From: Iris pallida
Taxonomy: Eukaryota > Streptophyta > Magnoliopsida > Asparagales > Iridaceae
Reading direction: 5' to 3'
Length of the DNA stretch: 64,000 bases
Assembly: GCA_029216955.1 (NCBI GenBank)
Contig: JANAVB010015600.1
Span: 39,942,048-40,006,047, forward strand
Of this stretch, positions 55,242 to 64,000 are shown piece after piece. The number at the start of each line of letters is the position of its first letter. Position 1 is the first letter of the stretch. The position numbers and the translations under genes are program-made. A model generated the notes under the pieces. The model was not told the origin of the DNA. It ran no database searches and saw nothing but the letters and a program-made list of their open reading frames with translations.

Positions 55242-58200
55242 TTAATCCTCTTCTGAAAATTCATCTAGTTCGTTTAGCTCATCTTCTTCTTCTTCTTCTT
55301 CTTCCTCCTCTACATCTTCACTTTCATCAGCATCTTCCTCTTCAGATAATTCTACTTCTTCTACACAATTAGTTGTATAATAAGAAACTTCCGTCGTGTC
55401 CACTTCTATAATATTTGTTACAAGAGGTAGTTCATCCTCCTGATAAGCTATATCGTCAACCTCAAAGGTATTTTTAGCTTTGGTCTTGGATACTGCCCAC
55501 CAGTCCGACCTTGTTGTTCTCCGTTTAGGATAACTTGTGAAGTACACAAGCTGAGCCTGACTTGATAGGACAAATGGTTCATAGGCTTGATATCGACGCC
55601 GATAGTTTATATCCACAAGACCGTGCTTGTCTACTTTCCAACCTTGACCTTCAATTGGATCAAACCAATCACACCTGAATAACACAATCTTAGCATGCTC
55701 TATTCCATAACTAAATGTCAGCTCCACAATCTTCCGTAGGACGCCATAGAAATCGTTGCCCGCATCAACATCTTTGCAGTTCGAAGATCTGATACACAAA
55801 CAGCTATTTTTTGTGGAATCGAGATCCACAAAGTGTCTCTGATCGGGCAAGTTGTTCACTTGAACCTAAACCCATTAACACAGTAGCTTGGCCATATTTT
55901 TGCAGCATAAATTGGTCCCTTGGCTAGCGTTCTAATAGAATCATTCTCAAGTCTTGCGTATGGACGATCGACCTAAATACCACAAAAAAAATAAATTAAG
56001 CTCATTCTCAAGTGCATATACAGAAAGGTAATTACAGAGTTCTCAAGTCTTACATATGCACTTAACCATGATGGAAAATAACGCCTCATTTCTTGTTCTA
56101 GTTCTTCTTTTGTTATGTGTGGCCTACCTGACCTCACATCATCATTAAATATGCTGAAAATAACATCGTTCAATTAATGTAATAGTATAATAATCAACAC
56201 TATAAAAATAATTAGACGTATTAATTACTTACCCCTCCAGCTTCTCTACTTCATCATCGTCGCAGTTAAGTAATACATACACCTGAGCAGCCCTTAGCTC
56301 ATCATCGTTCAGATATCTCTTCTTTATTTTACTCGATGGCTTTCCTGGGTCATTAAATACCTTCAGTATTGTATCATAACATTCATGATCTCCGTCGTCA
56401 TTTCTGGAAGCTCTAGTTCTATTAGTTGCAACATGAGGCTTGTAATACATCGAACAAAAGTTTATAATCTCCTCGAGAACATAGGCTTCACAAATAGAAC
56501 CCTCGACCTGTGCCTTATTTTTCACCTTTCTTTTTAGGTGATTCAAATGTCGCTCGAATGGGTATATCCATCGATATTCGACGGGTCCACAAACATGTGC
56601 CTCATAGGATAGATGAATCGATAAATGCTCCATAGAGTCGAAGAATCCAGGAGGAAACACCCTCTCTAGCTTGCACAGTGTTACCGCAATGTCCTTCTCT
56701 TGCTTTTCTAACGATCAATGAGCAATTTCTTAGAACAAAGATCCCTGAAGAATATGCTAAGCTCCGTCAATGGATCCCAAACTGCCTGCGGTAAGAATTC
56801 CCGAAATACAATCGGAATTAACCTCTCCATGAATACGTGACAATCGTGGCTCTTCATACCCGTCAATTTGTTTTCCTTCAGATCGACACATCTTCTCAGA
56901 TTTGACACATATTCGTCTGAAAATTTTAGGCCTTGGATCCACCGACAAAGTCTCACTTTATCCTCCTTGTCCAGTGAGAAAATTGACTTCGGTAGGAACT
57001 GTTTTCCATTCTCCTCTATCAAATGCAACGCAGGGCATTTGCATAATTCTTCTAAGTCCAACCTGGCCTTGGGATTGTCTTTCATTTTTTTCTTTACGTC
57101 CATCACAGTATTAATTATGTTATCAAACACATTCTTCTCAACATGTATGACATCAAGATTATGTTTTATCATATTGGTACTCCAATATGGCAGATCCCAG
57201 AATATGCTCCTCTTTGTCCAGTTATGATCTCTACCAAATCCATCGCACTTGTACCCAGTTGTAGGATCTTCGATAGCACTTAGAAAATCTCTATCCTCCT
57301 TCCATATCGTGGCTCCGCACCACCTTGGCGGTGGATCACCCTTCTCTACAATGCTGGCACGAAATGCACACCTGTTCCTTCTGAACGGATGATCTTTTGG
57401 CAGAAATTGCCGATGACAATCAAAGAAGCACGGTTTTCCTCCGTGTTTCAAGCGGAAAGCCTTAGTACGGTCCATGCAATACGGACATGAGAGACGGCTA
57501 TTAGTGCTCCATCCAGATAACATTCCATAGGCCAAAAAGTTGTTGATGGTCCACATAAGGGTTGCCTTCATCTGAAAATTTTGCTTCCTGGAAACATCGT
57601 ACGTGTTAGCGCCTACTTTCCATAACTGATTCAACTCATCTATCAAAGGCTGTAAGTACACATCAATGTTCCTCTTGGGAATGTTCAGACCAAGAATTAT
57701 AATGGTTAGAAACATGTACTGAGTCTTCATGCACATCCAAGACGGTAGGTTATAAGGAGTGACAATCACAGGCCAGCACGAATACTGGGATCCCGAAAGA
57801 CCAAAAGGAGTAAAACCGTCAGAAGATAACCCCAACCTGACATTACGCAGACCTGAAGGAAAATTAGGATACACTCGATCAAAGTGCTTTCACGCTTCTC
57901 CATCGGATGGGTGATCCAACACTCCTTCAATCAGTTCTCGCAGGTGCCAACTCATATTTTTGGCCGTCACTTTCACCATAAATAATCTTTGTAACCGCAA
58001 CGTTAAAGGCAAGTAGTGCATTGAATCGGTCGGTCTTCTTGCACCGGTAGGCCTTCCTTTACTAGTTGTCTTATAGCGATCAGCACCACTAAATCTGCAC
58101 ACATCTGCATCTTTGTCGTCATTGTAGTACAACATGCACCTATTGCGACAAGAATCGATTTTCTCGTATCCCAACCAGAGCAATCTCACCATCCTCTTAG

Positions 58201-58846
58201 ACCGATAGACGTCTTTAGGTAACTTAGCACCCGCCGGTAGGATCTCTATAATCAACTCCAACACTCGGTTGTAGCATTCTTACGACATGTTAAAATCTGA
58301 CTTAATGCTCAACAGTCTTGTAACCACCTCCAACGGTGAATGATCCTCACAACCAGGATACAATGGAGTCCTTGTATTCTCCAGCAACTCCATGAACTTT
58401 GCAGCATCGACATTCGGTGCCTCCTCAGCTGCATCATGAACGAAACTAGGCCCCGTAGCGTCGAAAACCATATTCATGCACCCGTCGTCGTATGCATGAT
58501 TATTTGAAACAAAATTAGGTCCCGCATGCATATACGGCTCAACATAAGGCTCCGGCTCTGATGCTAAAGACACAAGTTCTCCGTGTGCGGTCCACTGATA
58601 GTAATTAGGCATGAAACCCCTCGAGTACAAATGATATGTCACTTCCACTTCTGGATAATATTTCATGTTATGACATTTCACACACGGACACTTAATTTTG
58701 GTGTCGTCCATGCACTGAGGGAACGCTTTAGCAAACTGCAAGAACTGTGCTACTCCCGCTATGTATTCATCCCGCACACCACACTTATCATCAGGACGAC
58801 GATTGTACATCCATGAACGATTCCACAAGTAGTAATTCATATCCAT
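55242..58846 (-). pseudogene. tnp2: CACTA-2 tnp2 transposase
   Basis: ATG at 58846 gives MDMNYYLWNRSWMY, the transposase-associated N-terminal domain (CPCVKCHN cysteines visible). The same frame runs to about 56,710 through the tnp2 core (SGSQYSCWPVIVTPYNLPSW, LNQLWKVGANTYDVSRKQNF, YCMDRTKAFRLKHGGKPCFF, LDVIHVEKNVFDNI). Only two stops interrupt it: a TAA near 58,279 and a TGA near 57,892. A one-base loss near 56,710 precedes the DUF4218-type part (FFDSMEHLSIHLSYEAHV). After introns come HITKEELEQEMRRYFPSW and the DUF4216-type part (DWFDPIEGQGWKVDKHGLVD). An acidic Glu/Asp tail ends at 55242. Confidence 0.9.
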
Positions 58847-59830
58847 TTGAAAATAATTCTGCAAAGATGGACACACATTATCCAATAGGCACAAATTCGT
58901 ATATTATGTCTTATTATGGGACACACATTAGTAGAGGACAGTTACTAATAACCATGCTATATCGCACATAAGTTCTTGTGCATCCAACGTGTACACATAC
59001 GCTATCGATTCTTACTGATGACAATCTCATTCAGACACACTAGATTCGTTTCGATATCGCCAAGGTCAAGTTAAAAATTGTCTTAACATCAATTTTCAAG
59101 ACTTGAATATAATGTCACCCACAACCGATATCTAAGACGCCATGACAAAGTCAAAGACCCCAGGAATATAATGTCACCTACAACCGATATCTCATTCAGA
59201 CACACTAGATTTGTTTCGATATCGCAAGACCATATATATATAATGTCACCTACAATCGATATCTAAGACCCCGTGACAAAGTCAAAGACATTATTGACAA
59301 GACTTGAATATAATATCAACTAACTACAACCACAACTAGTACTAAATAAGTCTCCTAGTATGATATAGAGGTAAATAAATAGTATACTAGATTGACTGAC
59401 ACTCAATTGAACACCCTCTGGACACATACTCAGGCTTATACTACACACTCACACACCACTCTACTATACTCACATAGACACACATAATTGTTACCTTATT
59501 ATATATATATATACCTTAATATTATACACACTTACACACTCTCAAACACTACACAAACCTATAGCTAATGCATACACACACTAATATCTATATCCCCATA
59601 TACATTTAGTATCACACACTAATCAATTACTCTTAACTCTACACACACACACACATATATGTGTAGCTATATTTACCTTATAACTTAGTATCTTGAGATA
59701 CCCAATCCTTACCTACACTTGGCAATTACAATAATTCTCTCTCTACTACTAGCTAATGAACTAACAATGTACTCCATCCTCGATCGGATTTAAATTTTTA
59801 TCCCTATCCCCGTCCCTATTTAACAATGTA
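58847..59830. other. CACTA-2 5' noncoding region with imperfect repeats
   Basis: At about 59,085-59,300 AATGTCACCTACAACCGATA and CAGACACACTAGATT-type words are repeated two to three times. (CA)-rich DNA follows at 59,400-59,680. TAACAATGTACTC occurs twice (59,763 and 59,821). No gene. Confidence 0.55.
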
Positions 59831-60564
59831 CTCATGTATCCGAGCATAATAGTGGGTACAAGCACCTACCCTCTAAGCCTATTTGTTAGTACACAAGCCT
59901 TTGATGTCCTGATACCAACTTTCCCACTCTGGTTCGAGCCCATACTAAACACTCATCTACTCTATGACTGTAAACCACTCCTTACTAACTGTCTGCTGCA
60001 AGTATCTCAAATCAGATACTTTCATGTACTTTAAAATATTATGCATAAGCCTACTCCAGTGCCTAATATCCTGAGGCTCAACCTGTCCCTAGGTATTACC
60101 AGGTATCAGAGCCCCATATGAGGTTCCTAACTAGAACTGGGAACATCACCATGGCCAACTTTTCTATAAGTAAACACTTATACAAAGGAATGAATTAAAT
60201 CCTACTTATCCCTCAAATTGCTACAGACCCTTCTACTCACACAGGCACCTATTTACAGGTCTGCTAATACATAGCCCCAAGTCATGTGCACTCTTGCACT
60301 GACTTGGTATCAGCACTCTCTGGTACCAATTGCTACCTAGATATGCTAGTCAATTCTGATATCTAGGTGAAAACCTTATAACATAACATGGACACTCTTG
60401 CATTGACTTGGTATCAGTTTGAATATTAAGGAATGTTTACCTATTATTGTCTAATGGGTATCAAAGAGGAGTTCATGCCTAACATGCCTTCGAAATCCCT
60501 ACCTGGTTTCCACTAGTCTGTGGCCTTCCTATATGCAGGGTAGGTACATGCTCGGATACATGAG
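59831..60564. repeat. Foldback-like segment with 17-bp inverted ends inside CACTA-2
   Basis: CTCATGTATCCGAGCAT at 59831-59847 is matched in reverse by ATGCTCGGATACATGAG at 60548-60564. Just inside, ACCTACCCT and AGGGTAGGT also pair. The interior has no coding sequence; TTGGTATCAG and GGTATCAGAG words recur. It may be a small nonautonomous insertion. Confidence 0.55.
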
Positions 60565-60599
60565 CCTTATTATTACTGTTATCAGGGATTTTGTTTAAT

Positions 60600-60717
60600 C
60601 CTCATTCCCGTCCCCATCCCCGTTTCTATATCCCCAAACCCGTCCCCATCGAGGAAAAAAATTTGGGTCCCCGTCGGGTTCAGGGGAAGTTGTCATCCCT
60701 ACTCAAACACACACAAT
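60600..60717. repeat. CCCGTCCCC-type low-complexity segment
   Basis: CATTCCCGTCCCCATCCCCG-like repeats, also seen in short form at 59,800-59,820. No gene. Confidence 0.5.
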
Positions 60718-60832
60718 AGCTGTGTGTGTGTCCGTATGTGTCTCTGTGTGTATGTGTGTCCGTGTGTGTGTGTGTGTCCATGTGTCCGTGTGTGTGTGTG
60801 TCTGTATGTGTGTGTATGTGTGTGTGTGTGGA
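60718..60832. repeat. (TG)n-rich microsatellite
   Basis: TG dinucleotide runs broken by TCCG and TCTG words. Confidence 0.9.
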
Positions 60833-61030
60833 AGAGAAGGAGGAGGAGTTAGGTTAGGGTTTACCGGAGAGGAGGAGTAGCTCGAATTGGGGGAGGAGGA
60901 GCTCGAGGAGGAGGAGCTCGACGGAGGGGGGGTAGGGGTCGCTGGGGGAAAGGGAGTCTCCGGGGTGGAGGGAGTCACCGTAGGGGGGAGGGAGTCGCCG
61001 GGGGGAAGGGAGGGAGTCGCCGAGAGCTCA
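60833..61030. repeat. G-rich minisatellite near the CACTA-2 5' end
   Basis: Repeats around GGGAGTCGCCGGGGGGAAG and GAGGAGGAGCTCG. It is in the same relative place as the C-rich tract of CACTA-3. Confidence 0.75.
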
Positions 61031-61104
61031 AAGAAAAATAAAAATTATAAAATTTTCGAGTGAGGGGAAAAAAGGAAACAGTACTGTGGCCTAAGTAAAA
61101 AAGT

Positions 61105-61345
61105 TAGCGACGTCAATAGTCGACGTCGCTAAACGTCGCAACCTTTTTAATATATGGCGACATATTTTAATAATATGTCGCTGAACGTCGCTATTTCCCG
61201 ACATATTTTATCTACTGTCGCTGAACGTCGCTATGTAGCGACGTTTTGTGATGTCAATAGAAGGGAGTCGCTATATTACATATTTAGCGACGGTATTTTA
61301 TTCCGTCGCTAAACAACGTCGCTAATATATCATATTTTAGTAGTG
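61105..61345. repeat. CACTA-2 subterminal repeats, right (5') end
   Basis: GCGACGT / ACGTCGC and TAGCGACG units up to the terminus ATTTTAGTAGTG. Confidence 0.88.
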
Positions 61346-61830
61346 TGAATATGCCCTGGATAATAGGTCCTCTAAAAATTTCTCCAGTGGAATCATTCCC
61401 ATTTTTTACTCTGTCCAAACTCGGTTTGACGAAAACAAGTCACGTCCCTATTACCTCTGAATTGTTTTTCGATAATTATTTCCCCAGTGCAATGATTAAA
61501 AGTTTTGCCATGTCCTCATAACCTCTGAGCAAAGCATTCATCAAGGATAATCACGTCCATATTACCTCTGAACTATCCACTCCCACCTAATGTTATATAT
61601 CTTTCCATGTCCATATTACCACTGGTCAGATATAGAACATCCTCTGCTATTATGTCCATATTACCTCTACTAGCAGCTTCATTCAACTTATTATCTATAT
61701 TCGAATAAACTTGAATATAAAACGGATGATAGGTCCACATCAAAATTCTCCAGCGGAATACCCACCAGAAATATCCTTGCTACGTCCACATTACCTCTAG
61801 TACCGATATTTTACAAAGCCACATTCACTT
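61346..61830 (+). repeat. Gypsy-2 3' hairpin array (six units)
   Basis: The loop core (ATGTCC or ACGTCC, then A/TTATTACCTCT) recurs six times with different, self-complementary flanks: AAAACAA/TTGTTTT (61432-61468), TTTGC/GCAAA (61504-61533), GGATA/TATCC (61545-61578), TATATCT/AGATATA (61596-61634), TGCTA/TAGCA (61645-61675) and AAATATC/GATATTT (61769-61811). The second hairpin type is also present at 61687-61733. Same arrangement as Gypsy-1 with different stems. Confidence 0.85.
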
Positions 61831-61841
61831 TGAAAAGATTC

Positions 61842-61847
61842 TTTATT
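61842..61847 (-). terminator. Poly(A) signal of the Gypsy-2 antisense gene
   Basis: AATAAA on the minus strand, about 77 bp beyond the stop at 61924. Confidence 0.5.
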
Positions 61848-61923
61848 TTGTACTTGAACGTCTATCAAGAGACGAAAAAGGTACAAGAGCCGTGACAGCC
61901 GAAAAAAAGAAAGTTACAAAAAT

Positions 61924-64000
61924 CTATGGGATACATAGGCGGTTTATGTTGTCTCTTAGAGCTACGACTTCGGCTTCAGACTTCACGGTAGCTTGACGGC
62001 GCAACTCTTCTTGACGAGCAGCTTCATCCTTGAAAAGGATCAGACTCAGATGCTCTCCCTCCAACTTCGCCAGATGTTCTTCTAAGTGGGTAGAAGTGGT
62101 GGCAGTCATGGCAGCTTGAGACAAATAATCCTCCTGTTCAGACGTTGCCACCCTCAAGTCAGCTTCCAGCTGGGCAATCTCGTTCTGGATCTGCACAATG
62201 TGATTATACCTCTCGGTGATCTGCACGGCCAGTTTGTTCTTCGAGGCGACACGTGCCACACTTGCATCATTGAACGGACCATACCGGTCAACCAATTCGC
62301 CGATCTCCCGAACGAGGGCATCCTTCCTTGCCTGGAAAGTAGCCTTCTCCTCTGCAAGAGCCGTCATCAAAGCTTCGTCCTCTGTGCAGAACAGCGACGT
62401 CGACCTCCGCTGTTTGGTATCCCGGAACCTGGCCACCTGACCCTCCAGGTCATTCAGAACCTTCCTCAGAGTATTGGCCTGCTCTTCAGAACCGACAATG
62501 CTCTTGAGGGCCACCACTTGGCATTCGGCCACAGCCTTTACAGGGCCAAAGGCAGCATTCTGATTCAGAACTCCAGGAAGCTTCACTTTCAGTACAGAGT
62601 AGAAAGTACTGACGACTTCCTGGGCCATCTCCTCATCTTCAGTGGAGGTATCGGAGAGGAAGCTTGTAAAGTTTCTTCCACTCCAGGAAGCGATACTTGA
62701 CAAGAAGCCAAACCTGACAAAGAAAAATATATATACATCAGTAACCAAAAAGGAGGGAGAGAAATACAAAAGAGTTGTAATTTCGTACCTTCGGCTTGCT
62801 CAACTCTAGCCTGAACTACGCCATCAGTCTTGGCTTCAGGGAAACCAAGAACAGGCCCAAACTGTTCAAGAAGAACAATATCAAGGCCCTGAGCGGCATC
62901 AGGCCTGATATCCTCTACAATCTTAGCTGGAACAGGAGCGGATTCAGCAATAGCCCCCTCAGCAGGCTGCTCAACTTCTTCTTCCGTAGCCGATACCGGT
63001 TCACTAACAGCTCCCTCTGCAGTAGCAGATTTGGAGGATCCGGGAACAACTTCTGTCCTCTTCCCAATGCCTGGGACTATCTTCGCGTGGGGTTCCTTCC
63101 CCTTGTCTACAAGGAAACATACAGTCGTGGTCAGCCTTACGAGGAGCACGCAAAATCGAAGTCGAAAAATCTTATCCGAAGAGTGGCACAAAGATGACAT
63201 ACCCGCAGGAGGATGAGCCGATTGGACTTGATTCTCATCCAACTCTCATCGTAGTTCCTATTACAGACATATCCCCCACAGATATATCATAGGAGAAACT
63301 GATCTTCTGATCGCCGTCATGGTCTGGGCCTTCGCCCTGATCGCCGTCATGGTCAAATCTTACAGTCGAAGAAGACCCGTCCTCATCCATCAGTCGAGGA
63401 CGAGCACGGAACTCTGTCGTTACGTCTATCTCCTTAGCCATGGAGGCACCAGCCTCAGCTGCAAATTTGGGGTCCTGTGCAAAGGACAAATGCAAAGGTG
63501 AGAAAGCTTCTAAAGGCTTGACCAGAATGGCTATGGAGTCTAGGAATGGATCTACCTTCCGAATGGCAACGGCCTGCAACGCCGTCTGCCGAGAAGACCT
63601 TCTGGGAGGAGGCGAGCCGGCACCCATGTCCGCAACCTTCTTCCTCCCCAGGAAAACAACTACCTTCTTCCTTTTTGGCCGTGGCACCAGCTCGGTGGGA
63701 GCCTTCCTCTTATAAAGAACGGTAGGAAGAGGTTCTTCAGTGTCCTCTCTCCGAGGTGCTGCAACGATAGGCTCTTCAACAAAGACTCACTGATACGACA
63801 CTACAGCGGGTTCAACTATGGGCGCGGCGTCTTCCTTTCTGCTACTCCCTATCATACGTGCTCGTCCTACATCAGCAAGGGTCGGGGCAAGCTTGGTCCC
63901 CGATATAAAACTATGCTCACGATCATACCGAGAAGGAAAGGTATTGACCTGAATATAGAACTTAGCAGCAGCAAAGAGCATGTGGGTGTCTGGTTTATCT
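61924..64000 (-). pseudogene. Gypsy-2 antisense gene, 3' part (mobile-domain end and coiled coil)
   Basis: At the right edge it reads FYIQVNTFPSRYDREHSFISGTK, the counterpart of the end of the mobile-domain-like region in Gypsy-1 (FYHVAASKPPVDFDINTSFI). Then comes a basic region (RPKRKKVVVF) and an acidic part. Predicted introns are 63202-63107 (GTATGT...CTTGTAG) and 62788-62714 (GTACGA...TTTGTCAG). The last exon encodes a long charged coiled coil (LAEEKATFQARKDALVREIG; LEEHLAKLEGEHLS) that ends in NINRLCIP. An in-frame stop near 63,790 and frameshifts near 63,240 and 62,660 break it. Exon 1 and the mobile-domain core lie beyond the window. Confidence 0.7.

Larger units (their letters stand above)
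52331..61345 (-). mobile_element. CACTA-2: complete CACTA transposon, 9,015 bp
   Basis: Left end CACTGCTAAAATA, right end complement CACTACTAAAATA, flanked by a perfect 3-bp TSD, TGA at 52328-52330 and 61346-61348. Both ends have TAGCGACG subterminal arrays. Two genes on the minus strand, tnp2 then a tnpA-like gene. Inserted in the 3' hairpin region of Gypsy-2. Coding regions have few breaks, so it is among the younger insertions here. Confidence 0.95.
43145..64000 (+). mobile_element. Gypsy-2: Tat-lineage Ty3/gypsy element, 3' end beyond window
   Basis: Begins with its 5' LTR inside the antisense gene of element 4; TCAGG at 43140-43144 should be one TSD copy. Same plan as Gypsy-1: gag, protease, RT, two RNase H domains, integrase, hairpin region, antisense gene. 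CACTA-2 (52331-61345) is inserted in the hairpin region. The antisense gene continues off the right edge, and the 3' LTR is not in view. Coding regions are broken by stops and frameshifts. Confidence 0.9.

Noticed and set aside
60105..60125. GGTATCAGAGC resembling an initiator-Met primer site
   Set aside because: No LTR end beside it and no retrotransposon interior. It lies within a noncoding foldback-like segment of CACTA-2.
60703..60978. Minus-strand frame with Thr/His and Ser/Pro repeats
   Set aside because: Translation of the (TG)n microsatellite and G-rich tract only.

Overview
The window is from the nuclear genome of a flowering plant, probably a large repeat-rich genome. It carries Sirevirus-type Ty1/copia, Tat-lineage Ty3/gypsy, CACTA and plant LINE sequence. 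I see no intact host gene, no rRNA or tRNA gene and nothing prokaryotic. It is a stack of nested transposable elements, many with exact termini and target-site duplications (TSDs) visible. The only stretch I could not assign to an element is 38427-39327.

Left half. 1-249 is the end of a minus-strand Tat-like LTR that abuts a plus-strand LINE (250-1612). A 9.5 kb Sirevirus-like Ty1/copia element lies in that LINE on the minus strand (1613-11129). It has 1.07 kb LTRs, an initiator-Met tRNA primer site, gag, protease, integrase, RT-RNase H and an envelope-like third ORF. The LINE tail resumes at 11130. A C-rich tract and the right end of a CACTA element (CACTA-3) follow, stopping at 12302. CACTA-3 sits inside the tnp2 transposase gene of CACTA-1 (12303-17469, resuming at 35446-36563). 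CACTA-1 is also interrupted, in the last part of its second gene, by a complete 17,976-bp Tat-type Ty3/gypsy element, called Gypsy-1 here (17470-35445; 1,313-bp LTRs; perfect TSD GTCCG). CACTA-1 itself sits just upstream of the 3' LTR of another Tat element (36564-38426).

Right half. After the unassigned island comes a minus-strand Tat element, element 4 (39328-43144). Gypsy-2 (43145 to beyond 64000) interrupts its antisense gene. Gypsy-2 is in turn interrupted by a full 9,015-bp CACTA element, CACTA-2 (52331-61345; TSD TGA), with tnp2 and tnpA-like genes on the minus strand.

How it works together. The Tat elements share a layout: LTR; primer site overlapping the gag start; gag-protease-RT-RNase H-second RNase H-integrase; a structured region of repeated hairpins; then an antisense gene facing pol. 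In the two copies whose 5' end is visible, that gene has its own TATA box about 97-100 bp before its ATG. Predicted introns are seen in all three copies, and an AATAAA signal in the two copies whose 3' end is visible. It encodes a plant-mobile-domain-like protein, and a coiled-coil C-terminus is visible in two copies. The strongest unexplained signals are (1) hairpins with a conserved loop and stems that change in a compensated way, in both Gypsy-1 and Gypsy-2; (2) the spliced antisense gene; and (3) element-specific CGC-centred oligomers (ATGCGGCTC in Gypsy-1, ATGCGCCCAAG in Gypsy-2) spread through LTRs, leader and antisense intron. Almost every coding region is broken by stops or frameshifts, many of the G-to-A/C-to-T kind, so the copies look silenced and decaying.
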